A stretch of 64,000 nucleotides of DNA from Loxodes magnus (GCA_946699065.1 CAMPDV010000252.1:124001-188000); one strand, 5' to 3'; shown: positions 23,738 to 37,425, counted from the stretch's first letter. The notes: generated by a model not told the origin, from the letters alone. Program-made: numbers and translations.

Positions 23738-24545
23738 ATATATTCGCCTTTCGAAAAGCTCAAATTTTGAAAATAAAAAGAAAAGCAGCGAAACAAATGC
23801 AGAGACAACAATAGTAAGAAGATAAATCTAGTTCCACATCTGAAGTAAAAGTCATAGATGAAACAATGGAGACAAATCTAGTAAAAGTATAAAAATAATC
23901 ATAACTCTAAATATAACTCGACTAAGTGAAAAAACAATACAAAATTATTAGGAAAAAATTCGCAATCAAGGGAAAAATAAGAATTTAATGAATACTATAG
24001 AAGATCAAAATAATGAGCTACTAATAATTAGATGATAATTGATTTAGAATAATTCAGTCACGGAATAGTAACTATAAGAATAATCTCAATCGAATTTTAA
24101 GCAAGAACAAAATATCATTATTGAAAAAGTCTCTACATAAACAAACGTCCAAGAAAAATAGAATGAAGAGAATATTAATATATAATTATTAAAAAGAATC
24201 GACTAAATTGTAAAAAAATGTTTAATAGATTCAAGAAAAGTCAAATTAATTAATGCTTTTATTGATAATTGAAGTGACACTTATTACAAAATTACGATCA
24301 GTGGAGGTAAAATTAGATAAAAGAACAACAAAGAACGTTAAGTATGATCAGCAGACTCTGAATTACTCAAACAAGGATATACAAAAAGAAATTATTTGCA
24401 TAAAAAGCAGAAGATTCTCATTGGTTACATTCACATAAAAAAATGGTAGCAAAAACCTGGTTGAAAATCCAGGGATTGCTAAACTTTTATTACTTTTAGT
24501 TTACCATTATTATTATTTTTATTAAAAAGGAATTATTTAGTAAAT
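23738..24545 (+). pseudogene. CC-ORF copy with 3' hairpin and ATT tail
   Basis: Aligned by eye with 38,250-39,055 over its whole length. The first frame reads KQMQRQQQQEDKSSSTSEV and continues to QLDQVKKQYK. Later frames read NVQEKQNEENINIQLLKRID and VEVKLDKRTTKNVKYDQQTL, each with a partner in the 38-kb copy (NVQEKQKDEKIDQEQIK; TKITIKNVKDAQQTLYY). The 3' end is TGGTAGCAAAAA, then hairpin CCTGG-TTGAAAAT-CCAGG, then a TTTAGTTTACC(ATT)n tail. Several frame changes: not functional. Confidence 0.6.
24445..24530 (+). other. Conserved 3' hairpin and ATT tail of the CC-ORF element
   Basis: CCTGG and CCAGG pair around an 8-base loop. They are followed at about 50 bases by CATTATTATTATTTTTATT. The same layout is at 38,985 and, on the minus strand, at 19,865. 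Confidence 0.6.
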
Positions 24546-26890
24546 AGTTAAAATATTTTCCATTTATTTATTACTATAAAATTTTGAATGGAACAATAAA
24601 GTGATGATTCAAATTTAATTAGCAAGCAATCCTTAAATTAGAATTTTAAAGTTTTAAAAAAATCATTAATTTTAGATTATTACATTATAATTAAATAGAG
24701 AATCAAGTTAAATTTTTAATTCACTAAATAAAACATAACTAAATTTCTAAATTTACAAGCATTTAATAAAATTATGCTATTTTATTTTTTAAATGTATAT
24801 ATTATTTCTACGAAGAGAACATTTAACAAATTAATGTTACTTAAATAAATATAAAGTTTACGATTAGTAAAATATTTTAGTTACTGTATAATTTTAACTA
24901 TGTAAAATAAAAAAAGCTCTTATTTATAGTTTTAACTTATAATGCTTTAACATTTATGCTACGTTTTTTTCTTATTCTATTAAAAAGAAACAAGATTTAG
25001 ATCTATTATCACTTATTATAAAATCACAACAAAATATGTTATGAGAAATAAAGTGATACTAAATTGATAAAATATATCAATACATAAAGCAAACTAAAAT
25101 TTGCAGAAAATGATGACTATTTTTTTGTTAAATCTAGAAAATAAAGTAAACTTTATGATCGAATACTTTATTTTAAAATTTAGATAATATAAAAAGTAGA
25201 AAATGTTTAGACTTACATTTTATAACTTAACAAATTTGAAATTTGGTATGTTATGTTCTTATAGTGTATCTTAAATTTAAAAAGAAACTAAATTTTCTAA
25301 ATATATATTGAGTAATTCATTTCCTAGATCAAGCAGGATAAATTTTAAAATTTAAATTCGAAATCATTCGATAAAAATAAAGATAATTCTACAAGAAAAA
25401 ATAGACTTTAATCCACAATTATAAAGAGTAAAATTAATCTTATAATTAGATAAAAACGAATGATGTACTCTATGACACAAATAATTAAAAAATTACAAAT
25501 AAAGAAATAAAAGAGAAAAAGTTGATAACTAGATTATTTAATTTTATTTATTTATTAATTTCTTTTGTAATGATTGATAACCTAATAAAGAGCTTTATAA
25601 TACTATGTGTGAATTATTAAAAAAGCTTTGTCTTCTTTTTAATTAACTAAGGTAATAATTTAAGTGTATTACATTTTTTAAATCTTATAATTAAGGAACA
25701 ATTTAATAGAATATTTTACCTTATAAAATGTTTGATAAACCCAATGTTTTTAAACACACAAATAACCATTCAAAATTAAAAATTATTTTTAGAAGCAAAA
25801 AGTAGCATTAAAATGAAGTTTGATATCAAAATATATCTTAATTAATAATGTTTTATTCATGGAAATACAAATATAAAATATGCTAAAATTATCATAATTT
25901 TACCTTTATAAACTTAGAAACTTCTATCTCTTAGTAGTTAATTAGATATTTTTATGATAAATCTAACAGAACTAAGAATAATAAAATAATCAAAATATTA
26001 TTAAAAAAGTACATATTTTGTTTACTTTTTATCATTTTTAGTTTTCTTTATTTTTTCCGAATTTTAGAAATTTTTTTATTAAATCTTAGTAAGATTCTCT
26101 ATACAAACTACCTTTATTTAATTCTTTATTACTTATGACTTAGAAAAATGATTAATAAGCTTATTTAATATATTAATCTGATCATTTCTTTTTTAAGGTT
26201 TATTATTTTAAATGAATTTTGTTATATATATCTTTATTGATTGCTATTTAAACATATTATAATTCTAAGTTTTTTATATAAAAAAAATAAGATAAGAAAT
26301 GATAAAAAATCTCTACTAAGCAAAAATCCCTTTTCAAGAATAACTGATAATAACTTTTTATTTATATAAAGATTAAGTAGCAAGACTATCTGATTATTAT
26401 AAAATAGATATTAATAACTAGGAATATAATAGTAGCATTAATACTTTTATATAGATGTTAAAAATTAGATCCTACATAAATTCTATAAAGTAACTACTTA
26501 AAGACTAAAAAGATATCCACAGCAAAGTTATTTATATAATAATTAGAATAGTAATAATAAATCCTTAAATTACCTTCAAAACTAAATAAATAGTATCGAA
26601 AAGAAATAATTAGTATACAAGCTCAGAAATTAAAACTACAACTTTCTCAAAAAGCTTTAATTTAAACTCTATTTAATTGAAAATTCCTATTGTATCTGTG
26701 AAAAATTTGATTAATTTGAACATATTTTGGATTTTTTTCTATATAGATATGCGAAAATGGATAATAGCAAAATTGGATGATGAGACATTAGCAAATTAAT
26801 AATATATGACCGAATCTATATCAATTAATTAAAAAAATTATAATACATTGATCTGAAAATAGGAAATGTTAATAGGATGTTGCTTAAAAG
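24546..26890. other. A+T-rich spacer, no gene seen
   Basis: More than 2 kb with nothing recognised on either strand; no internal repeat noticed. Confidence 0.5.
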
Positions 26891-26894
26891 GATA

Positions 26895-28279
26895 TTTTAA
26901 TTATTCGTATTAGAAAAAGTTGAATGATAAGAAAATTCTGAGACTAAGGGGAAAGAAGAGAAAAACCAAGAAAAGGATGAATAAAATGAAGAAAATTAGG
27001 AAAAAAGAGGTAAGTGGAAGATTAAAAGGAATAAACTGATAATAAAGATGATCTAGCTGAAAGAAAATAAAGTTGAAAGCATAAATGTTTGAAAAAATTT
27101 TAAGTAGCATTATAACATCTTTAATTGAAGGACGCAATTCCAATTATGAAAATATGTAACAAGACACTTTTACTTAAATTGAAATTATTTTTACGATAAC
27201 TTATAGTAAATTTTAATAATTTTAAAAGCTTAAGTAATTAAAATTAAAAATATATATTTTGCATATCAATATGGCCAAAAATTGACAATATTTGTTTATT
27301 TACTAAAAAAACTAGAAAATTTAAAGAATTATTACTTAAATATAATTAAATAATTTAATAGTAAAATCAATAATCTGAGTAATTGAATCTAAAAATAACT
27401 ATTGAAGTTTTGCAAAAAGAAAATTAATTAAATTTTGAAATATTCTAGACAAAAAAATTGAGTTTTTTCCATTTTGGAAAATAGCAAAAGTATAATAAAA
27501 CAGATTTATTTAATATTAAAAATTGTGAGTAAATTATAATTAGTTTCTAAAACAAGATAAAGTTAAAAAATAGTAATACAAGAAAAGTGGATATTTAATT
27601 AGTTACTTAATCATATTAGTAATCATTTTTAAGAATTTATTTTAAATTGCTGGTAAGAAAATCTCAACATCTAAATTCTTTTACTAATTAAATTTTAAAC
27701 TCTTGCAAAATCAAGCTTAAATATATAAAAGCTAAGACCAGAAGAAACTTTAATAATTAAAAGAAAGTAGGAGAAAATATTAAAAAAATGTAGTTGAAGT
27801 ATTATTAATTTTCAATATAATACAATAATTAATAAAATAAGGTTATTAAAAAGATCTTTTATAGAGTAATCTTATATTTAGATGAAACTAAATAAACTTT
27901 ATTGATAAAAATATTTCATTAATGCAAAATTTCCATATCAAAGCTTAAAAATTATTTTTATTTTACATAGTAAAATTATTTATCATTAGATAGTTAAAAA
28001 TTAAATAGTAAATATTTTTAAATAAGAAGTAATTCTATAATAATATCTAATTATTTAAATAAGATATTATAGAATATTTATAAATAAATAAGCTTTTATT
28101 ATAAAAAACCTCGCATATATTTTTAAATGTTGCAAAATATAAGAATACCTTTAGATGACACCCTTTCTTTAAGAATCAAGAAAATAAAAAGATATTTAAT
28201 TATATTCTGCTTTGATAAATGGCTACTACAAAATTTAAGATACCAATCTTAACTAAATAAAAGAAGAATTTTTGTATGA
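26895..28279 (+). CDS. Unrecognised long ORF, ciliate code
   Basis: From the ATG at 27,146 the frame is open for 377 codons to the TGA at 28,277-28,279. The open frame continues upstream for about 20 codons (LQLKDAIPIM). Just before it, another frame encodes a charged stretch (NSETKGKEEKNQEKDEQNEE) ending near 27,093, so the gene may begin there with a shift or an intron; AGAGGTAAGT at about 27,007 would fit a 5' splice site. The C-terminal 60 codons look most protein-like (IRIPLDDTLSLRIKKIKRYL). In DNA with so few TGA triplets a frame this long can occur by chance, and no family or second copy was found. Confidence 0.3.
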
Positions 28280-29084
28280 TTATTACAAAATTATTTAAAT
28301 TTAGCTTAGGAAAGATAAAGGGAAATAAAAATGTTAAATAATAACTAAAATTGAAAATCATTAAGTAATGCTTATAAAAAATGTTTAACTACAAATAAAA
28401 ATATCACACTAGTTTTTTATATAGATAATTCCATCAAAAGCAAAAGTTTATTATTAGAATTATAATTATAGAAATTGATATTTCATAGATTTTTTAAAAT
28501 AAATGAATAACAAGATATATATAAAAATAAAAATTGTATGGCTAATTTAATTACAACAAAATTAATAATTTAAGAAATTAATTTTATCTAAAAATATTTT
28601 TAAAAAAATTTCATATTTAGAGTGAAACATAAAAAAACTATCTATATCAATAATCTTAAAATTTTTATTTACTATAATTAGAATTTGTAAGTGAAAAATT
28701 TATTTAGAACTGAAAAATACTTTAGCAAAGTTTATTTTTTAAGAAAATTATAGAAAAATTAGATAAAGTTGATTTAAATTTTCTATAAGATAAGAGTTAA
28801 GATCTTAAATAAAATATTAATAAAAAATAAATAAGTTAGAAGATATTTTAGCAATAATAATCATTAGTACTCATGAAGATATTTTATAAAATACTAAAAT
28901 AGCTTATATTTCAATAAGTCAGGAAATTAAAAAAATCATATTCTAGATAAAAAAATATTTTAAGACATTAAAAAAGAAAAAATTAGTGAAAATAAGAAGA
29001 ATCTTTAATTTTCCCAAATTATATGCTTTTAAATTTATGAAAAAATTGATTATAGTAAAGTTATCTACTTCCACTATTTTATGA
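28280..29084. other. A+T-rich stretch between two ORFs, doubtful coding
   Basis: The end of it (about 29,030-29,160) has a protein-like frame reading YEKIDYSKVIYFHYFMNLDQ that overlaps the next ORF in a different frame. The rest shows nothing. Confidence 0.3.
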
Positions 29085-29564
29085 ACCTAGATTAGTAATT
29101 AAAAAATAGTACCTAAAGGATTGATTTATAAAAAGCTATATAAAAATGATTACAAATTTGATTATTTAAAATTTAATTTAGAATTTTTGGATAGAATAAT
29201 GATTTTTAATTTATTAATAGAATAATCTATTGCAGATACATAAAGGAGTTACTATTTAACTATATCAGAAAATTTAATCTTCAACCTAAAACAGGACAAT
29301 AAATAACACGATTTAATCTATTTTTTTCTGTATTAAAAAGGCAATTTTCTATTACTAACTCTATCAAAGACTTTGCAATAACTGAAAATTTATTAAAACA
29401 AATATTATAAAAAAGATTAAATCGACTCCTCTTATCTGTTCTTTAGACATGAAATAGATACCATTTCATAGTATGAAAGCTGCTATTAATAAATAATTTA
29501 TTTTTAAGTTATTTAAAATGCTAATGATGAAAATTTTATTTTAGATGAAAATGCTATCCACTGA
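29085..29564 (+). CDS. Unrecognised ORF, ciliate code
   Basis: Open for 159 codons to the TGA at 29,562-29,564. It reads KGLIYKKLYKNDYKFDYLKF early and RHEIDTISQYESCYQQIIYF later, ending NANDENFILDENAIH. The second half has balanced composition with acidic and polar residues. No ATG at the start of the frame; an internal ATG lies near 29,200. No family recognised. It could be part of the same plus-strand gene as 26.9-28.3 kb. Confidence 0.3.
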
Positions 29565-30012
29565 ACTAATAATATCGTTAAGCATCAGAATCATAATTAT
29601 AATTTTCAGAATTATAAGTTGGAAGATAAAATGAACTTCTCATATATCTTGATTAACTTCAAGAAATTAAACTTATCTTAGTATCCATTTGCAAGGAAAA
29701 TATATTTTTGATTTTATATATATGAATATTTTTTTAACTTCTGCTTATGAAGATATAAAAAGTGAAAACATAATTTATATTCTATATATAATTAAAAAAA
29801 GAGGATAAAAAGTTAGATGGAATCTAAGTTCTATTTACTTCAGCAGTTTATTACAAAATAAGCATTTAAAATTTATTTTGCTTATAAATCTTATAGAAGC
29901 TAAGAGAATCAAATTTTTGCTAATTTCTAAGAGCATTTATTTCTATTTATAATTTAGCTTAAATAGATAAATAAAAGTTATTATTATTATTCTTTATTAT
30001 TGCTTCGACTTT

Positions 30013-30342
30013 ATGAAAACTTAAATTGTCTTTTCAATCAGCTTGCTCTTTAAAATTTTTAAAATACTAATTTTTCTATTGATTAATTTCAAATTGATTG
30101 CCTTTTTTGATTATTATTTGCAGCAACAATTTTTTTCTATATATGAGCATGAAGAATATTTAAAAGATAAAAATTTTACTTTACTTAAAATTCTAAAATT
30201 ATACATTTTTCCTATAAACATAAATAGATTTTAAAGTCTCCCCCTATTTTTAGTAAAAGTTTTAAACATTTTAAGATATTTAAAGATGGACTTTGATAAA
30301 CTATTTCTTAAAAAATAGAAATAAAAAATCTATAGAATCTGA
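30013..30342 (+). CDS. Small ORF with hydrophobic N terminus
   Basis: ATG at 30,013, TGA at 30,340-30,342, 109 codons. The first 30 residues (MKTQIVFSISLLFKIFKILI onward) form a hydrophobic segment that could be a signal or membrane anchor. A more charged part follows, SIYEHEEYLKDKNFTLLK. A competing frame over 30,000-30,110 is also open, so the coding status is uncertain. Confidence 0.3.
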
Positions 30343-30519
30343 ATCGATTAAAGAAATGAGTAAGGTAGATTATATTAAAATTTTACTCAATAAAGTGATT
30401 TAAAAATATCAATGATATGAATTAAAAATTTTAAAGGCATTCATTATTACTCTTCATAATTACAAATATATTAACTATTTTTATATATTAATAATTTTAA
30501 AGTTAGTCATCTTTACTTT

Positions 30520-31950
30520 TAAAATACTTTATTCAGGGAAATATAGTTAGATCAATGATTTATTTTCGTGTTTTTATTTATTTTTTTAATTAAATTTAAA
30601 GAAAGTTAAAATTAACTTCGTTTTTACTTCAGAATTTTATTCAATATATTTACTTTAATATAAAGGAATTAAAAGTAGTTGTCTTGTTATTCACATTCAT
30701 CTTATCATTTTTTATCAGAATAAAAAACTTTGATAAGTTACTCCCGCCATCATAAAAGTTAGAAATTGAAATTTTAATTTATTGTTGTTAAAATTCAAAA
30801 ATTACAAAATATTTAATTTATAACTCTTTAAAATTTATACCTTAATTAAAATTACTTATTAGACTGCAAATTTGTCTTTGCTTATTCATTATTTATAGTT
30901 AGTTATTGTTTAATATCAATTTTTATTGAGTATAATGTATTTGACTAATAATTTTAATTATTTCTTTTATTGTATATTGAAATATTTTAATATTATGAAA
31001 AAGAAATCTTCTAATGAGTAATACTATTTTTAACAAATTACAAAAGTTTATTACTATTTTTCTTTTTAATTACTTTTAATCTTATGATCTACTACTTTAA
31101 AATTGTTTTTTATTAAACTATCTAAAGAACTATAAAATTTTTAATTTTATATCTGGAGATAAAAATAATATCTATCTTATTAAATATTTTATCTTTAGCA
31201 CTATTAAAAGTTTCAGTATTTATTTATTTTAACTTTTTTAAATAAAAAAACCAAGTTTATACTTTGAAATTTTCATTAAATATATAATAAAATCAAAGAT
31301 CTTTGACTAAAGCATCTAATAAAAATCCGATTTATTCCTGTCCATTTTATCTATTTACTTTATGTTAATTAGTTTGTATTTCTGAATGTATTCAAATTTA
31401 GCTTAATCGATAAAATTTCAATGCTTAAATTATTTTTATCCACTAGCATTGATATAAATTATTGAGTTTTATAGGTATATCCTCCTTATTCAGTGAATGA
31501 AAGAGAAAGATGATTTCAATAACCTTATTTAAAATTTGGTTTAAATTAGAAAATAGACCTTAATAACTTCTAAACTGATTATACATATAATTTCCCCGTA
31601 AATAGGAAGAATATCCATTTAATGAATGGTCTTTCCACATCCAAATAAGCTATCACTGAATAAAGTTTAGAATCGTTTGCTTTCAAGTTAATTAACTTTA
31701 ATATTAAGATGACCTTATTTTTTAATGTATCTTTATTCAAATTCAGGTAGTGATTCTGGAAAATCTATTCATAAACTTTATTTTTTCCTTTCAATTTTTA
31801 ATTTTTCTTAAATTAATAATTTTGATTCATGAAAAAAGATTAAGAAAGAACTTTAAGGAAAATATTTTTGGTTATATCTCTATCTAAACATTTTTTAATT
31901 TCATGGTAAGAAAACATCAAAATAATCTATCTATTAAATAATCTAAATTC
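30520..31950 (-). pseudogene. LINE-like fragment sharing its 3' part with the 4.3-4.9 kb region
   Basis: The DNA at 30,520-30,990 aligns in direct orientation with 4,330-4,830. Shared landmarks are GTCTTG, ATCAGAATNAAAAACTTTGATAA, then ATCAA(T/C)TTTTATTGAGTA(A)GAATGTATTTGA-like blocks at 30,920 and 4,770. Upstream on the minus strand an open frame from about 31,920 to 31,516 reads KLYSVIAYLDVERPFIKWIF. 'YLDVERPF' resembles the FLD+EKAFD motif of LINE reverse transcriptases. The family link rests on the shared 3' DNA plus this one motif. The copy is diverged and partial. Confidence 0.4.
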
Positions 31951-34900
31951 TTTCAATACTATTTAAAAAGATGTTAGGCTATTTAAATTAGCAAAAAAGT
32001 ATATTTTTATAAAATTTTTTATCATAGTAAAGATAAAAAGGGCAAAGTAAAAAAAGCAGTCATTCAAAAAATTTTGAACGAAAGATGATTTGTCATCTAA
32101 AATTAAAAAATTAAAAATAGAAATATCTAAGCTAATAATATATTGAAAAAAAGGAAAAAATAGAAAGCAATCATAAATATAAAATTTATAAATATAATTT
32201 AAAAGGAATAAGTAACTTTTGAAACTATTAAAAATTATATAAAATAAAAAAGTTAGAAAATAAAAAGATTAGCAAATAAGTGTCAAGTATATAAGTTAAA
32301 GTAAAATGTTTGAATATTTACAAACTAAAATGTAGTTATAACAAGTTTTAAACAAAAATGAAGTAATATATATAAAAATATGAAATATAGAAGATTAAAA
32401 GGAAAATTATGATAAAAAAATAAAAATGGTTTAAAGCAATGGAGCAAAAATTTTATTATTAATTCAAATTTTATTTTTAAGTTAACATAAGATTTTAGAA
32501 TAATATTATTGAAAAAATGTTACAGATTTTTTAAAACAATTATCTATTATTTATAAAAGTAAAATTAAAAAGTTAAAAAAATTAAAATTTCTATAAAGTA
32601 GAAGACTAAAATATAAGAAATATCTAAACTAGTATTTAGAAAATAAATAGGTTTAAAGTCTCAAAATTATTTTTTTTAATTTAATTGCAAAAATCACTGA
32701 AATTTAAGAAAAAATTTATTTAATAAATAAAGATTAAAAAATATTAAAACTAATCTGAATGCTAATAATTAAAAATAGGATATTTTAAATAATTTCCTTT
32801 CGATTTTTTTCTGATTTTTGTCAAAGTTGTTACTACTTTTATAGAAATAGTTGAATTTTCAATATATTTAATTAAATTTTTTATTTTTATTTATTGAATT
32901 TCTCTGAGCCTATTTTGCTAGATTTTATAAAAATAAATAAGTTTCTAAGGTATAAGTGCTATTAAATAAAAATTGTAACTAAAATATCATAAAATATTTT
33001 AATTTCTAATAAAATTATTTGTTTATAAATATCAGAATATAAATGAAAAACTTAAAAAGTACATTTTATATTTAAAATTTAAATACAAAAATAATTATAA
33101 ATTTCCATCTAATTTAATTTATTCAAATTAATTTACATATAAAAAGATACCTCGGAGATTCTTTTATTAAAAATCTTCATGAATATTTTTTATGAAAAAA
33201 GAAAAAGAAAATAAATGTAAATTGAATAGTAATATAAATTAAATAAAAATTTAAAACAAAAAGTTAAAAATAAATTAAAATGCTTAATTTAAAGTGATTT
33301 TTATAATTTTTAAAAGAGTAATAAGTAATAATTAATTATAAACTTTTAGGAATGAACTTTAAAATGGAAGAATAGGTTAGATGTGATCACTTAATAGGCT
33401 CACTAGATTTTTAAATCGCTACATAAGTTTGAAAACTCATAATTTATTGTTCAACCACCTTAGTCTGTTTGAATTATATGTTAAGAACTAGAAGAACTTA
33501 TGTAAGTGGGTTCAAAACCTGCTCTTTGATCAACACTAAATATCAATCAGTATAATAAATTGAATTGTATAAATTTTTAGAGTTTTAAGGAGTTAAAATT
33601 CCTTTCTATTATAAATAAAAGAATAAGCATATCTAATATTTTAAATAGGAATTAAAAAGATTAATATTATTATTAAAGCATAGAACAATTATTTTAATTG
33701 CATAATTGTAGAATATAACTAAATAAATCTATATAATACTATTAAAATTTTATAATTTATAGTTATTTTAGCGATAAATCTATTATTTTTGAAGGTGAAA
33801 ATAATAATAAATTAGCTGTAAAATTATTTTAAATATGATATCTAATTACTAAGCTTTATCTACTTTAGTATCCATATTAATTATTAGAGAAAATAGAGAT
33901 TCTTTGTAAAAGTTCCAGTTAATAAATTGAAGTTACTTTTTTTATTCATACTAAAGTATATTAAATTTAAGCCAAAACTGGATTTAATAAAAAATAACGC
34001 TCAAATATGAAAAAATTTCAATAACCAATTGATAAATATTTGAACTAAGATTTAGATTAGAAAGATGTGATTTATATCTATTTAAGCTAAAATAATATTT
34101 AATTATTCTATAAATAAAAAGGAAAATATATTCAAAGTTTTAGTATATATAAACTTTAAAAGTGGGTATTAGATATAAAGTAAGATAATTATTTGTAATA
34201 ATCATTAAAAAAAGCAAACTAAGAATAATATAAGGATATTAAGAAAAATAATAATCATTTTAAAACATAATTTAAGAAATAAAAGAATAAACTACTTGCT
34301 GCGTTAATAGACACTGAAAAATGTTTTATTATATTTATCATTATTTATTATTTTAGTTATTAAAAAGGCTTAAATTACCTGAAGATTTAATAAACACTCT
34401 ATAAAATTAATATAAAAAACTTAATTACATTTTACAATAGATAATCAAATAACAAGGAGAATCAAATATTAAAATTGAGTATTTTAAGAAAGCTCAAGTA
34501 GTCCAATGCTAGCATAATTTTCTACGATATTATATTAAAACATTTCTAATAGTATAAAAACTAGGATATAAAATTAGTAAAATTTATCATTTAAGAAATG
34601 CCTGAGCGGATGATTTAATATTATTTTAGATACAGAATAGAAAATGTAGCAAATAATTAATGAAAGTTGCCAAGTCTTTATTATAATTAAATTTAAATTT
34701 AATGCTAGCAAAAGGGAAATTTTATAAATCTTAAAAGAGTAATAAGAAAGATAAAAATTTATTTACTTATAGGGAACTAAGAAATGTAATAAAATAAAAT
34801 TGATATAAATACTTGGGAAATTCATGAGGTAGCTTAATGTTCCGAGAACGAACTGTTACATATAAATTTTAATGATTAAAATTTGAATAGATGGCAGTTT

Positions 34901-36764
34901 TCAGGTATTTAACTTCTATTATAATCTATAGAAGCAATACGACTATTATAGCAACCTAAAAAATAAAAATAAGACAGATAATTTAAAATAACTATATGAA
35001 TTAAGTTAAAAGAAAAATTGATAATATAGGATAAATTTAATAAAAATGTTAAAATATTAATAAATATAAATCAATTAAATATAAGAAAGTAAAAATTAAA
35101 GCATACAACATTACAAAAAATTCCTTAATGATAAAATTAAAATAACATTTTTTAAGAACAAAATGGAGAGAATAAAATGCAACAATTAGAAACATTAAAA
35201 AGGAATTAAAAAGCATAAATAATCTATAAGCAATACTACTAAGCAAAAAAATTTCCAATAATTACATAAATACTTAAAAAATAAGCATAAATAAAAGATT
35301 TTTAAAAAAATTTAAGGATTAAACTTAAATACTATACTTTAAAAATAATGTAAGCAATAGACACATTGTATAAAAAGTGACAATACGTATTTGTAAACGT
35401 GAAGAAATCTACAAGTATATAAATAATTGTTTTTGCTATCAAAATAGCAATAAAATTTTAAAGCAAAGTCAAGAAATTTTTCCTTAAAATATAAAAAAGA
35501 TTAGTCTTATTTTCTTAGTATAAATTAATAAAAAATTTAAGAATTACTAGAATATAATTAAATCTAATTAAATAAATACAAAAAAAGCATAAAAAAAATA
35601 AAGATGAATTAGATTGAATAACATTGGCTTGCTGAAATTGTATAAAGTTTAAAAATAATTTATAAATATTTTAAGAAGAAAAAGAAACATAAAAAATATT
35701 TAAGAAATTTAAAAACAACAACAATTTAAAAATTACACGAAGGTCGCAAATTAGAGCGATGGGTGATGATTAATAAACATTTCAAAGCGTTTAAGAAAAT
35801 TTATTTTTTAATTTAATTTAATTTAATTTAAAGTAAATAGTCTACTGATATAGTTTTAAAAATTTTAAAAATATTTCTTATCGAAAATGATAAAATTTTT
35901 ATTTTAAATTTGCAGAAAAATTTTCAAATTCTACAAAATTTATCTAAAATTAAATATCTAAAACTTTTCTTTTCTTTCAAAAAAACAATATTTAATATAA
36001 ATATCTATTTTGAAACCTTTTATTTATGACTTAAATTTCATAATTTAATAATTTGAAATTTTAGGCTCATTCTTGAAATTACTTTAAGAAAATTATATAA
36101 ATATAAATAAATTTAATTTTTTGTGTAAAATTATTTCATAAATCGTAAATTAAAATAATAAACTATTATTTTTCTCATAAAAATATTACTTTATTTTTTA
36201 AAGCTTAATATTTTCTTACTTTTACTCATTATTGATTTTAATTAATTAAAAGTGAAAATACTACGTTTTTGAGAATATTTTTTTAGCTTTATTTTAGATT
36301 TTTTAATTATGCTTTTCACTATTTTATATTTTAAATTATTTAAAATTTGTTTAACTAAAATAAAATTTTTATATGAACTTTTAAAAAGTAGAGTTATATT
36401 ATAGGTAATTAAAGCTTTAAATAAAAAATTTTGATTTATTATATGTCCAAAATTTGTTATATTTTTTAGTTTTTCTTATAAGAAAATAAAAATTTAATTA
36501 ATGTTTGGCTTCACAGTTAATTTTTTAAAGTTGGAAATTAAAATTTGATTCGTTGAAATTTTTATTATCTCAAATATTTTGAAATTTTGAAAAAAAGAAA
36601 AATCCAACTGATAAGAATAGTAAAGTTAAAAAATTTACCACATCCCTATTAAAAAACAATATATCTTTTAAAAGTAATCTATCATAACTTGATAATAATT
36701 GAATTTCTTCGAAATCTGAAGTTAGAATATGGTAAAAAAATAGTGTGAAAATCCTTAAACAGGG
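31951..36764. other. Long A+T-rich spacer
   Basis: Nearly 5 kb without a supported gene. It holds one tRNA-like element (33,440-33,530) and a short (TTTAA)n run near 35,813-35,833. Otherwise nothing recognised on either strand. Confidence 0.5.
33440..33535 (+). tRNA. tRNA-like element, decayed
   Basis: A B box, GGTTCAAAACC, sits about 50 bases after an A-box-like TTAGTCTGTTTGA. Flanking TTGTTCAA and TTGATCAA could pair as an acceptor-like stem with one mismatch. The anticodon arm pairs poorly (about 3 of 5), so a working tRNA is unlikely. Confidence 0.3.
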
Positions 36765-37425
36765 TAGAATGAAGTTTTGACTCGAAGTTCTACTTTCATT
36801 CTTAAGTTTCTTCCACTTTATTCTTTCTCATTTTTAGAACTAGATTTTAATTTCATAAGCTTAAGTGAGTTTCGAGTTAAAACTCTACTTTTATTGTTTC
36901 ACTTGCTTAAGCTTTATTCTTTCTCATTTTTAGAACTAGATCAAAGCTCTCAAGCTGAAACGAGTTCCGATTCAATGTTCTGATTTCTTTTTTCAGCTTC
37001 ATCCCAAATGAAATTAAAAAATAGATCAAAGCTCTTAATAAGAATGAAGTTTCGACTTAAAGCTCTACCTTTATTGTTTCATTTGCTTAAGCTTTATACT
37101 ATTCATTTTTAGAACTAGATCAAAGTTCTCAGCTTAATGAAGTCTTTATTCATAGTTCTACTTACAATCTTCAAGTTTCTTCAGTTTTTCTCTACTAAGT
37201 CCTCAGGAAAATGAATTTTTTCTCGAAGTTCTTCTCTTTCAGTTTCTTCAGTTTTATACCTACTAAAGGGAACTATATCAAAACTCTCAGCAGAAATGAG
37301 TTTTAACTCAAAGTTCTACTTACAACTTTTCAGGTTCTTCAGTTTTATCCCTAATCATTTCTAGAACATGATCAAAGCTCATGACCTGAATGAAGTTTTT
37401 ACCTAAATTAAAATTTTTTTCCTTT
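36765..37425. repeat. Minisatellite, about 90-bp units, 7-8 copies
   Basis: Units begin with versions of AATGAGTTTTGACTCAAAGT followed by TCTAC, and continue with CTTCAAGTTTCTTCAG, a TTTAGAACTAGATCAAAGCT block and a variable link. Unit starts lie near 36,768, 36,865, 36,958, 37,042, 37,136, 37,210, 37,295 and 37,393, giving spacings of about 74-98 bp. Copies are diverged, so the array is not young. It sits just inside the IR-1 right arm. Confidence 0.8.

Noticed and set aside
26910-27190. LRPSIKDVIMLL on the minus strand, like the end of a protein kinase
   Set aside because: No other kinase motif lies upstream on that strand, and the rest of the frame is low-complexity.
27146-28279. 377-codon open frame as proof of an intact host gene
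   Set aside because: With TGA as the only stop in 80% A+T DNA, a few frames of this length are expected by chance in 64 kb on both strands. It is reported only as a low-confidence CDS.
31490-31768. LFGCGKT, a Walker-A-like string on the minus strand
   Set aside because: It lies in a frame that competes with the LINE-like frame (YLDVERPF), is not followed by a Walker B motif, and breaks off quickly. Treated as chance.
35740-35800. GGTGATGATT near 35,760 as a C-box of a small nucleolar RNA
   Set aside because: No D box at the proper distance and no terminal stem.
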